Shown: positions 37,760 through 47,553 of the stretch, in pieces
Layout of the letters: each line of letters starts with the position of its first letter
Position numbering within the stretch: the first letter of the stretch is position 1
From: Cylindrobasidium torrendii FP15055 ss-10
Taxonomy: Eukaryota; Basidiomycota; Agaricomycetes; Agaricales; Physalacriaceae
NCBI GenBank assembly: GCA_000934385.1
Contig: KN880484.1
Location: 62,001-126,000, forward strand
DNA: 64,000 nt
Reading direction: 5' to 3'
Made by a program: the position numbers and the translations under genes
The notes under the pieces: model-generated
Database searches by the model: none
What the model was told of the DNA's origin: nothing
What the model saw: the letters and a program-made list of their open reading frames with translations, nothing else

Positions 37760-40005
37760 TCAAGACGAGTGCGATGCCAATTCTCGTAGGAGAGGTGTTG
37801 GTCTCCAGGTGCCAGGGTGAGAATGAGTGCGAGGAACATCCGGAGGCTGAAAGCGAACGCGCGCTGGGTGGGCACCGGGCTGCGGAAGCGTTGGAGGGAG
37901 AACAAGTGGGCGACGATATTCAGTGTAGAATGCCTGAACAACGGTGGATGCCAGTACTTGCTCAAGTTCTTCCATCTCCTCCTGCGTGTATTCAAGCCGG
38001 GGCAACACAGGTTTATCGGGAATCGACAGAGACGGATGCAGAGCATTGTGCGGCGTGCGCATGTTCCAATGAGAGACGACAATCTTCAGCGCATAGATAA
38101 ATGGCGCGCGCATGACCCAATCGACTTCTGCAAGACCCGTGTTGGCCATCCCGAGATCGACATCGACAAGGCCTCGGTCGTCGGTGATGCGGAAGCACTG
38201 ACGCAGGGCTTTCTCGTGGTGCTCTGAATTGCGCCATTGAGCGAGGCGTTCATCGAGCAGCAAAAGGTCCAAGACAAAGCCCAGGTAGGCTACCTCCCAC
38301 ACAACCTCTCTGCATTGTGCATCGTGCCCAGCCTCCCTAGGATTCCAGAGAAACGGTTGACCACACCAGGAGGGAGTTACGTTCGGCGGCACCCCACCGA
38401 CATTTGGGTCATCCTGGCGAATTGCTTGGACAAGGCCAGCAACTTCATCTGCGAAACGAGTCTCCTTTGCGCCGTCCTTTGGCATAGTGATATCCAAGGT
38501 ACCTTGGTGAATAAGCAGTCGCCAGGCCTGATGGGAAATGCGATATTCGCCGCGACTTGCAGAGCTTGGGTCTTGGATAATCGAGAACACAGCGCTCCGG
38601 AGGCGCAACCAGTTGGTAAACAAAAGACCAAGCTTGTCGTCGGCGGCTGCAGACGCAAAGATGTCCGGGCGCGGTAACGCAAAAACCAGGAGCGCTTTGG
38701 GGTCGACACACTTCTGATCGTTCTCCTCGACACACTCGAGCGCACGTATCCAGGAGTGAATAGGTGTGGCGAGGTACTTGTGGTAGGACTGCTTGAACGT
38801 ACGAACTGTGCCCGCCTCTGAGAATGGACAGTCAGCTCAAACATTATCACAACCAAATGCTGAAGACGTACTTTTCTTCTCCTGCTTCCTACTTTGTGTC
38901 GGCCGCGACGAGGTGGAAGGTGCTGGAGGTGCTCCCACCGGACGTGACGATATGACCGACACTTCACCGTGTTTGGCAAGAGGGAGGATACGGTTGGTCA
39001 ACCACTCTTGGATTTTGCCATAGACAGAGTTGTCGTTCTGTCCTTCATAGATCACCCGGCGCAGGTTGTACTCCCGTGGTTCTGCCAATACCAGCTTCTC
39101 CTCGGGCAACTCCAAACCTACTACACCAAAACAGCGTGTACGAACACTCTCTGTCATCCACCATACCGTCCAAAGTGGGGTTCCAGTACGAAAGAGGCGC
39201 GCCATGTTCTCTGGGTCGTCAGAGAATGCTCCCATCCACGTTGTTTCCACCGAGCGTACAACGTTGTTGCTGAGCCAGTGCTTCAGGACGAAGCGATGCA
39301 GGTTGATGTGGCCTTGGAGTTCGAGTGCTGCACGCTGAAGATATCGTAGATTCAAAAGTGTGCGACGAAAAGTGAGGCCGCGGGTACGAAGGACGTGCAG
39401 GAAGTGGTCAATCACAAGGGCAAGAATGGGCGCAAGCTCGACATCGTCTGGTTCCAGGAAGCGAGAGTAATCGTCCTTGGTTGCTTCGGCAGCGCGCGCC
39501 ACTTGCTCGAGGGCGCTAGATGACAGCCGGCCCAAACCTTGCCCAAGCGTGAGGTCGATATCGAAGTCGTAGTCAATTGACGGATTGAGCCAGAGGCCAC
39601 AGAGAGGGCCATCATGCTGAATGCGAGGGATGCAGGGATAGTGAGAATAGTCTTCGGACCACATCTGCGGCCACTGTATGGGATCTGCAGCACCAAACCG
39701 AAAATCGTCGCACATAGAAACGACAATATTGTTGCCAAGTCGAGGAAGCGGAATGGGACAGTTCATGTTGGGGGAACAGATGAAGAAGTCGAGGTCCGGG
39801 TGCAGGGAAGCGACGAGGCCATCCATATGGGTGAGCGCTGAAGAGAGGTGTTCAGTAATGGATCAATCTGGTAGGTGAGATACGCACGATGGGTTGGCGA
39901 AACTGGCATTCTCGAGCCTAGCTTCAAAAGCTCGCGAGGATACTTGCGGAGCTTCTTGATCAGCTCTTTTTGAGCCGCGGCCGACATTCCTGCAGCACCA
40001 GACAT
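37760..40005 (-). CDS. Conserved-looking agaricomycete protein of unknown function (713 aa)
   Basis: Three exons: 40005-39888, 39837-38872, 38817-37760, with 50- and 54-nt introns. Soluble and mixed charge, without signal peptide or membrane helix. Recognisable blocks are LFRTGTPLWTVWWMTE, KYLATPIHSWIRALE, WLRLRSAVFSII, PSWCGQPFLWNP and VVWEVAYLGFVLDLLLLD. I have the impression of a multi-copy agaricomycete family near transposons, but can name no domain. A lysine-rich linker (RKQEKK) joins the two halves. The upstream region (40006-40600) holds five CTACCG-type hairpins. A transposon-cargo or selfish-element gene is possible; function not assigned. Confidence 0.7.
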
Positions 40006-40048
40006 GATGATGACCTAGAAAAACATTAGCGAGCGAAGTAAATTAGTG

Positions 40049-40090
40049 GTTGGGTCTACCGACCCAACGTACACGCGCCTACCAGCGCGT
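40049..40090. repeat. Double hairpin with CTACCG/CTACCA loops (pair 2)
   Basis: First (40049-40068): stem GTTGGGT, loop CTACCG, stem ACCCAAC. Second (40073-40090): stem ACGCGC, loop CTACCA, stem GCGCGT. Loop starts are 23 bases apart. The pair is followed by GAGTAACGT. Confidence 0.85.
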
Positions 40091-40178
40091 CCACTTGTGC
40101 GAGTAACGTACGTTTTGTGTTTGAACGAATTTATAAAATTGGGAATTTGGGACGCCAAGCTACATTGTTGTTAGTTTG

Positions 40179-40196
40179 AGCTCAACGCTCTGAGCT
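40179..40196. repeat. Hairpin with a different hexaloop
   Basis: Stem AGCTCA, loop ACGCTC, stem TGAGCT. Lies between the two CTACCG pairs. Six base pairs only, so it may be fortuitous. Confidence 0.45.
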
Positions 40197-40229
40197 GAGT
40201 GCACGATTCAGAAGGTAGTACAGTAATAA

Positions 40230-40271
40230 TCCGGCCTACCGGCCGGACCGTGGCACGCCTACCGGCGTGCC
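40230..40271. repeat. Double hairpin with CTACCG loops (pair 3)
   Basis: First (40230-40247): stem TCCGGC, loop CTACCG, stem GCCGGA. Second (40252-40271): stem GGCACGC, loop CTACCG, stem GCGTGCC. Loop starts are 23 bases apart, as in pair 2, and the pair is likewise followed by AGTAACGT. Confidence 0.85.
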
Positions 40272-40511
40272 CATCTACAGTAACGTGACATTGCAAATGC
40301 ATACTTACCTGCGACGGTTAGTACTGCAGTCAGAGGTAGCGATGGTGGATATTAGAAGGAAAGAGGCCGAACTCGATCGAGTCCAAACGGATCACTGGCA
40401 TTCACGTGCCCAATGTTGAGTTCGACTAGTACGACGACGACGACCGGCAAGTCTACCTCAATGCTCCTCAAGACCCGACAGGAACGCTGGCAAGGACGGT
40501 AGTCCTTGTCT

Positions 40512-40533
40512 GGAGGCATCGGTAGATGCCTCC
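40512..40533. repeat. Single hairpin with CGGTAG loop
   Basis: Stem GGAGGCAT, loop CGGTAG, stem ATGCCTCC: 8 perfect base pairs, inverted orientation relative to the pairs. Confidence 0.8.
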
Positions 40534-41117
40534 CTGTTTGTTTTCGAAGTCCACCGCCTCCTCGACTGGCCTCGCGATGCCAACATGCACAACACCACTT
40601 CTCAGGCACTGGCACTCTAATGTACGAAACAGACCCCAAGACGTGGGATTTCGGGGACGTTTGTGGCTGAATTTCCAATATTCACGCTGCAACTTATGAC
40701 ATTGACGATCTTCATAGCGCACAAGCCTCATGGACCTTCCAGAATACCTTAGATGGACGCCAGTGCGCGTGGATACAATGTGCCATGGTACCCCACTTCG
40801 TTTGTACTTACACCAATCTCACTGCCTTACAGCATTGCCTTAACCAGGGCACACGAGGCCAGCGCAAGGCAAGCGGATATTCCGCAATGCGACTAGTGCG
40901 CTTTGCTGAACGCCGAGTCCGTTATCCATCACCATCGGCAGTAAGGGCTCATCTTTTCCCCCAGGTATCGGAAATTCCAGCTCGCTACATAAGTGAGCTC
41001 AGAGCCGTCCCAACGAATTGCGCATCTTGACCGTGTCCTCTCAAACGCTGCGGCACTGCGAAGGTGATATCCGTTCAAGTAGTTCTTCTCTCTTTGCTCA
41101 TTCAAGCTTTCAGCATC

Positions 41118-44100
41118 ATGTCTACATTCCAACCTAGCCCTGGCGACCGTCCCACCAACGTCCACCCGGACATGTACAGTTCCGAATATGGCTACCGAGG
41201 CCTGAGCGAAGCTGAGGCCCTGAGGGAATCCCAGTCTCGCAATGTGCATCTTCGTCAGGTAGCTATGTCGTTATCTTCTGTTCTCGACGACTACCACGTA
41301 TTCCAGGAGTTGGGAAAGGCGCAACTCGAGATTCAGCAGCTCACGCAGGAGCTTGGTATGCTGAAGGCTAAATGGATCGCTCATACCTGCTCGACGTCCG
41401 CGAAGACATCCACTCCAGAACAACCTGCGTCAGGCCAGCCGAACGACTTGCAACGCCTCAAAATGGCCCTTATCTATGCCAACCTCTGGTTCAATCAGTC
41501 GAAGTACGGCGGTATAACAGAGCGTATAGTCGATGAATCTCTCGCTCGCGATGTGGATGTGTCGGCGGCTGGTCGTCCCTCCTTGACTGTTGACCGCCGC
41601 GCTATCCTGCTTGTCACGAAGAGCCTCTTCGAGACATATGCAGGGAGCGACGAGCTCACTGCTCAGCTTGTCGGAGGTCTCATATCTTCTGCAGTACGGC
41701 CGTTTTTGTCCACTGGCATCTTCTGACCTCTTCTGATATAGAAACAAGCCATTACGAACGCGCGCAGTCATTTCGCGGGCAAAGTCCGGGAGAGCATTGC
41801 AAATATCTTCCCCGGCAAGGTGCCTTCGAACCCCCTCCCCGCCGATGACCTGTATCCCCCAGGGCTAGGGATTGAGTGCTATTACCGCAGCCTTCCTGTC
41901 GCTCGGGTAAGTCTACAAAAACTCTCTAGCGGGCGTTTTGGCTGATACTCGTCAGGTCCTCGCGCTTATCCTCTGGGGGAGCAGCTTCTTCCGCGAGGCA
42001 GATCCTAACGGGGCGGTCAACGGGAAGACCTGGCAGATTGAGAAGTACAGCGTCAATCTGACCATGATCTCGAATGGCTTTACCCTTGTATGGTTTTTGT
42101 TTTTCCTCTTCGCCGTTCACTCATTATTCGTAGGCTCGTTGGTGCACAGCAAAACATCGCAGCCAACTCAAGCCGCGTGGTAGTGAGGGCCAAAATTGGG
42201 AAGAGAACACTATGGCGACGCTTACCGACATGGTCGTCGACTCCTTGGATCCTGAGAAGGCTGCAGCGATGGAAGAAACGCTGGACTGGTACACAGTTCT
42301 TGTGTTGCCCGATTCGAAAAAGACCAAGGACATTCGCATCAAACGTCCCTACCTTGCCTCACTCCGACTGGTCGATACCGCGCGCTCGCAGACCCCGGAC
42401 TTGAACGAGGCAATGAATGACCTGTCCTTGTCCGCCCATGATCAACCTCAAGCTGAGTTTCATAACCGTGCCGGTGAGTTTCTTTGTCGACCTCTATCCA
42501 TGACCTGACCGCTTGAAACCTAGGACGACCTGCTGGGCATGTCGCCGTTCCCAGAAACGAGCCCGTGCCGTCCCCGACTCTCAATATTAGAAACGAGCCG
42601 GTCCGTACGGGTTCCCGCTTCGCCAGAGGTACGCCGCGGCCTTGTTTCTTGATCAGGGTAACGCAGCTCAAGTTTACCAGACCCTCGAGCCAACGAGTAC
42701 GGAGATTACAATATGCCAGAGCAGACCGTTCATCCAGGTCACGGCGACCAGTTCGTCTTCCTGGTCCATTTGCGCACGGCATACACTAACATCACTACAG
42801 AAACTTCACAGATGTCGGCGCTGACAACGATGCGGACTACGAAATAGACAACGATGCGGACTACGAGATAGACAACAATGCGGACTACGAGATAGACAAC
42901 GATTATGCTCCTGGACCCACGACGGCCAACGACCCATTTTTCCCCAATGAGCCGTATCCCTATCCCGCGCCAGTAGACAACCTTTTCGGTTTCGAGACGC
43001 ACACCAACCGGAATGATCTTACTGCTTATGGGGCAGAGACTGTTGACGACCGTGAGTACGTGCAATTCGATGCAGGGCTGGACCAGACATTTAACAACAA
43101 TGCTCCCTCCGCCTATGATCACTATGGTCGGCCGCAAGTGACACATAACGAAGACCCCAACGAACAAGAGGAAGAAACCTTGCTGCCATCTAACCATGAC
43201 CACCAACACGACAGCGACGGTAATGATAATTTCGATGCCGATGGGTATGTGCAGCCATCCAGACACCGTGCGATGGCCGTTGGGTTTACTCACGTCACCT
43301 CAGAGATGATGATTCATCGAATCATTCATTGCCCCGACCAGCCACGCCGCCGCCGCCGCCGCCAGCCAAGCCCTCGAAGGGCTCGCGCGGCGCTCGTCTT
43401 GCTATGGACCTGGTTGACAGCCCGGCGCGCAACACTCGTCATGCTGCGAAAAGGGCGCAAATGGGCCCTGAAGTCCCTCCACCCGCACCACCAATCCGCA
43501 CGAAACGCGCCCCCAAGGGATCTCAAGTTGCTCTCGATGTCGACCAAGGATCGAACCCTCTCCCAGTGCAAGACCCGCAATCGAAATCGAAGGCAAAGAA
43601 ACGGGGACCATCGCCTCCTCCGCCTCCTCCGCCTGCCCCTCGGATGCCACCGCCCCCTCCGCATCCTCCAGCACCGAAATCCAACGACAACGTCCCTCGC
43701 CAGCGCGCGGCGCTCGACCAGCAGAACCCACCGGCACAGGACCAGCCTGTTCCGAGGGGGCAGCACACCTCGTTCGCTGCTTCAAGTGTCGAGCAGCGAC
43801 AAGCCCAACACCGTGCATTAGGAATGGGCCGCCCAGCCGGACTTGGACAGGAACGTCGCGCCTCACTCGATGTCTCGTGGGGGCAGCAACCTCCACCAAA
43901 CCCGGCCATGCGAAGCGCCTCGGCAACGTATACTCCTCGCCCAGGACCCGCAGGCGAGCAGTGGCAAGGCCAGACAGGACATCCGCCCTCTCACTCGACG
44001 ACATCGAACATGGCTGGCCAGCGTCAACAACAACCAATGCAGAGAATCTCGTCTGCTCAACGCCAGCCACCAGTGAACGCGCGCGCCATGCGGCAACCAG

Positions 44101-44342
44101 TGGTTGGACACGCACCAGGGCCGGCTCCGTCGTCCAGCACCAATAATCAAGCAAGACCAAGACCTACTCAGTGGACTCACAAGACGTCGGACCCATCAGC
44201 CCGCATGTCGCGGGTGCCGGAGTACACAAACGATGAAGACACCGACATCAGTGTACAAACCCATAGTCGGCAAATTGCTGATGCATTGGCGCACGGTCGC
44301 CGTCGCGGGATGGCATACGACGGCGAGGAAGGGTGGAATTAG
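41118..44342 (+). CDS. Large hypothetical protein with proline-rich C-terminus (956 aa)
   Basis: Eight exons: 41118-41693, 41742-41906, 41956-42087, 42134-42473, 42524-42628, 42681-42750, 42801-43244, 43304-44342. The first 450 residues look folded: a possible short coiled coil (ELGKAQLEIQQLTQELGMLK), then LIYANLWFNQSKYGG, LGIECYYRSLPVARVLALIL and TWQIEKYSVNLTMISNGFTL. Next is an acidic stretch with three copies of an 8-residue repeat (DNDADYEI), then a poly-proline, Gln/Arg-rich disordered half. No family recognised. The short exons 5 and 6 are the least certain: 42629-42680 and 42751-42800 were chosen because both introns are about 50 nt with branch-like CTAAC/GTAAC. Possibly a nuclear or cytoskeletal scaffold; unproven. 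Confidence 0.65.
42823..42894 (+). repeat. Three tandem 24-bp coding repeats
   Basis: Three near-identical 24-bp units inside the 956-aa gene, each encoding DNDADYEI (one unit with DNNADYEI), plus a partial fourth. Likely variable in copy number between strains. Confidence 0.85.
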
Positions 44343-45298
44343 GAATTAGGAAAGTCGCTATAGTCTTGTTCGTTACTTCACACGCAAATTGGGAGTGAAA
44401 CACAGTTTATTTTCAACTCAATCAATACATATTGGTGGCTGCTACCGAAATTGCAAGTACAGGGCTGGGAAACAACGAGAAAAGGACGTGGCGGGATTAT
44501 GTGGCGCATCGTTCATGCGGCGGGATCCCGAGGCGCATCACAGGCGGGGCGTCGGGTATTTGCCTCGGGAGCCCCTGACGAGCCCTTCGGAGATAGCACA
44601 TGAGCACCCCACGAGGGTTCGTAAGCCACCCATACACTGCTCACGAGCCATTAGCCGCTTGTGAGGCAAGTCAGCTCGGATATCACCGAGGAGGCACCAA
44701 GGTACCTCACAAGCACAGTCTCGTAAGCCTATCTGCACCCGAAGCTCGTGTGCGCTCGTGGGTGTAGCTTGTGAGCGGACTCTATGTTCGCAAGGGGAAC
44801 CCGGGTCAGGGTACCTCACAAGTACTCGTGAGGTATGCACGGGGCTTCCGACAGATCTGTGGTTGGCTTTGGACAGCAAGCTGGTTGCTGCTGTGGGGTA
44901 ACTTGCTGATGGATGCCTATGCCAGGAATGGGATCTATGGCAGCAGGTTTTTCCCAGTAGGATGGAGACCTGTTGAGTTAATCGGAATTGTCAACGGGGC
45001 GGAAACCCATGTAGTCTAGTAAGTGACCTGATACCTGATCAAATCACGAATGTAGCTTACCTTGACCAAAAATGAGAGTACGGTGTCCTCACAGTCCCAA
45101 GCAGCAATCCATACTCCTATAGCCCGGGAGACCCGGTTGCATACACGGACTGCCCATCACTTATTGAGTCGATGCAAAGTCGATGTGCGTCCCAATAATG
45201 TGATCTTCCCACGCTAAGTATACTAAGTATCGCGTCAATACATTGACAGGACATTTACCACGAGGCTTAAAACGCTTTCCTTGTCGCTTCCATCATCG
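44343..45298. other. Intergenic with CTCACAAG/CTCGTGAG motifs
   Basis: About 950 bases. From 44570 to 44850 it is studded with related octamers on both strands (CTCACAAG, CTTGTGAG, CTCACGAG, CTCGTGAG) and two copies of GGTACCTCACAAG. The same motif type occurs at 31370-31500. This looks like the subterminal part of a DNA transposon, but no terminal repeat or duplication was identified. The right part holds the promoter of the next gene. Confidence 0.45.
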
Positions 45299-45320
45299 AT
45301 GGGTTAGTCAAGGAGCGCGC
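45258..45320 (+). promoter_or_regulatory. Duplicated leader block, copy A
   Basis: 63 bases covering the 5' leader, the ATGG exon and the first 18 bases of the intron. It matches 46308-46370 at 60 of 63 positions by my count. Upstream, both copies also share TCTTCCCACG and GCGTCAATACA. Confidence 0.75.
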
Positions 45321-45880
45321 AGCCAACTGCCTTTGTAGACCTGACCTTGTTTGTAGTGCTTGTCATTATTGTACTGGGCTTTCTCCTGGCCGCCATTACC
45401 GCCATTCCCGCGATGATATTCTTTGTAATTGGAATTCTCGTCCAACCTGTCATCATGATTCCGCTTGCCGTGTTCGCCATGCTCATGGGGGTTGTTCTAC
45501 TTGCGGCACTCATGGTTTTTGCGCCCGTAATCTTTATCGTCGCTTGTGCTCTGGAAGACGTTATTGGATGGCTACCGTATGTCGTCGGGACCTTCATTGC
45601 AGCACTCATTCCAGTTGTTGTATACATTCTTGGAGGGTTGTTATCCATCGCGGACTACATGAACAGCGTTGTCGCAATGGCATTTCCCATCACAGCTGAA
45701 ATGGGTATTATCCTCACCACGACAATGCTCGTGGCTCGCAGCGCGGCGCTTGCATTGGCGCTTGACATTGGCGCGATCACGATAAAACGGGTGGTTGGCT
45801 TGATAGTAGGGAGTGCTGGCCAGGAAGAAGAGCAAAGAGGCCGCTCCCCAGGTAATCTTCCACCTGTCCCATGGTCGTGA
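45299..45880 (+). CDS. Small highly hydrophobic membrane protein, tandem copy A
   Basis: Exons 45299-45302 (ATGG) and 45357-45880; 175 aa. The coding first exon is only four bases. The 54-nt intron has donor GTTAGT and acceptor TTGTAG, and gives the start MVLVIIVLGFLLAA. About 150 residues form four or five membrane helices with few charges (IPAMIFFVIGILVQPVIMI), then a short polar tail (GQEEEQRGRSPGN). No family recognised. The leader, start and intron donor are shared almost base for base with copy B one kb downstream. Without the intron the frame has no ATG. It could be a fungus-specific membrane peptide, perhaps secreted-pathway or stress related; unknown. Confidence 0.55.
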
Positions 45881-46348
45881 GATGTCCAGGATTTATGTCC
45901 CCATAAACGTATCCGACTCATCCATGCACTCTGTGGAACACTGTTCATCAACATTCCAGCGGAGCAGACTGGGGCAAAAATATGTCTACACAGAAACCAG
46001 ATGAAGTCTTGTGTCGCCATTCACCTATTGTCCAACAACTGTATCGTACTGACGAAAATGTATGTTTTCTGGTGAACGAGTTTTGTCAGCAGCACTACGC
46101 GTGAACTGCCTTGGCTGAGATGCGAGAAATTAACCTACAGTCTCATGCTAGTGTAGTAGAACAGTAATCGCAAAAAAGACAGATACCCGCAGCTTACTGG
46201 TGCACCTCTTGATTAGACGTGAGCAGTTCGAGTATCTGAATCAGTAATTAAGTATGCCCATCTTCCCACGGTATCTAGCGTCAATACAGTTTATTTTCCG
46301 AAATTGCCCACGAGGCTTTATACGCTCTCCTTGTCGCTTCCATCATCG
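45881..46348. other. Spacer between tandem copies A and B
   Basis: About 470 bases, AT-rich. It holds the 3' UTR of copy A and the promoter of copy B, including the duplicated leader that begins at 46308. No other gene. Confidence 0.4.
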
Positions 46349-46370
46349 ATGGGTTAGTCAAGGAGCGCGC
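46308..46370 (+). promoter_or_regulatory. Duplicated leader block, copy B
   Basis: Second copy of the 63-base leader/start/donor block (see 45258-45320). Differences are three substitutions upstream of the ATG; the 41 bases from CTTGTCGC through GCGCGC are identical. Confidence 0.75.
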
Positions 46371-47041
46371 CGCTAGCTGTATTCGTGAACCTAATCGTCC
46401 TGTTTTTAGTACTTCCTATCATCATTGCTGCCATCGCTGCCTCCACCGCTGCCGCCATTGGTGCAGTGATGACCTTAGCGACTGGACTCGCAGCAGCCCT
46501 CGGCGGGCCTGTCATACTTGCGCTTGGCGCGGTCGTTGCAATTGGAGGCACCCTTTTCGCTGCCATCACAGCATTATTCGTCGGCGGCGCTGCTATCCTC
46601 GGGACCATGGCATTTGGGGGAGTCGTTTCGTTCATCGCGACGTCCGTCATCCCCGGCGGGGCCACCCTCATTGGGGGATATCACCTGGCAGTCGCCGTTG
46701 CCCAGGGTGCTCCGAATGCGGCGGCGGTTATCGGACGACTGATGGCTTCTGGCGCCAGCGCCATCGCAACCCTCCGCGTCTTAGTTGCTGAACGGCTTTC
46801 GTCTATAGCAAGCCACATTGTGGTACTCATTCCAGTGGCAGCTCACCTGGTCGCCTCTGGAGTGCGTTATATCCTCACCATGTCAGTTCGCGGGGCACTT
46901 CACCTTGTTCGAGCGGCGATGTGGATAGCCCGCCTACTGGGAGTAGTTTTTGGTACTGGGCCGGCAGAAGAGGAAAGAGATGACGCCCACGAGAATGATA
47001 CCAAGACTGTACTCACTGATAGTCCTCCTACTACTCAATGA
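46349..47041 (+). CDS. Small highly hydrophobic membrane protein, tandem copy B
   Basis: Exons 46349-46352 (ATGG) and 46410-47041; 211 aa. The 57-nt intron has the same GTTAGT donor as copy A and a TTTTTAG acceptor, giving MVLPIIIAAIAAS. The product is Ala/Gly/Ile/Val-rich with about five helices (VILALGAVVAIGGTLFAAI), an Arg-containing helix near residue 165 and an acidic/polar tail. Sequence similarity to copy A is confined to the first residues and overall hydrophobicity, in sharp contrast to the conserved leader. No family recognised. The two genes lie head-to-tail and probably arose by duplication. Confidence 0.55.
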
Positions 47042-47553
47042 TACTAAGAGTAGTTGTCCAGAATGCGTTGTCCATCCATCCCGGATCCATCTAGTCGACA
47101 GGACACTGTCCAGTGACATACAATTGGAGCAAAATAGAACGCAGATACTTTATGTGGAATCGAATTGTTGCTCAACCTACTGAGAAGCCAAACTGGACAG
47201 CAATCAAGACAGCGGATAGACATTGACATGGACAGCTTACTTTCGATTCAGCGATGGCAAGCAAACGACAGCCTCAGAGCAGTGAGCCTCAGACTTGAGT
47301 TGTTTGATGGCATCAAGTCCTCCGGCCCGGCGTTGACTTTTGCAGCTTGCATTGCATTCAACGGTGACGATCGCGCCTACTTGCCATTACCTTCGCGTAC
47401 ACTCCTGCGTATACGCGCCTTGGAACATCGAAAAAACCTTCATTACGACACACAACCGAGAGGCTCTCTTACTATACGTCTGGCATACACCCAGAGCTCC
47501 AGACGCGCCAAAACTCGCGGGGCCAAGATACTCTCAAATCACAAATTGCTGGA
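47042..47553. other. Intergenic, CBP80 upstream region
   Basis: About 510 bases. A 130-aa plus-strand frame (47165-47557) runs into the CBP80 start but has no domain and is probably accidental. Should contain the CBP80 promoter. Confidence 0.4.

Larger units (their letters stand above)
40006..41117. other. Divergent intergenic region rich in hairpins
   Basis: About 1.1 kb between the 713-aa gene (minus) and the 956-aa gene (plus). Holds hairpin pairs at 40049-40090 and 40230-40271, an unrelated hexaloop hairpin at 40179-40196, and a single hairpin at 40512-40533. No gene recognised; minus-strand frames at 40352-40731 lack support. Confidence 0.5.

Noticed and set aside
35786..40533. Hairpins as tRNA fragments or Helitron 3' ends
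   Set aside because: No tRNA arms or boxes, and no CTRR end at the expected distance; the loop is the constant part instead of the stem.
43343..43365. CCG trinucleotide run as a regulatory repeat
   Set aside because: It encodes part of the poly-proline stretch of the 956-aa gene and needs no other explanation.
43402..44160. 252-aa minus-strand frame
   Set aside because: Shadow of the proline-rich exon of the 956-aa gene; GC-rich repeats leave all frames open.
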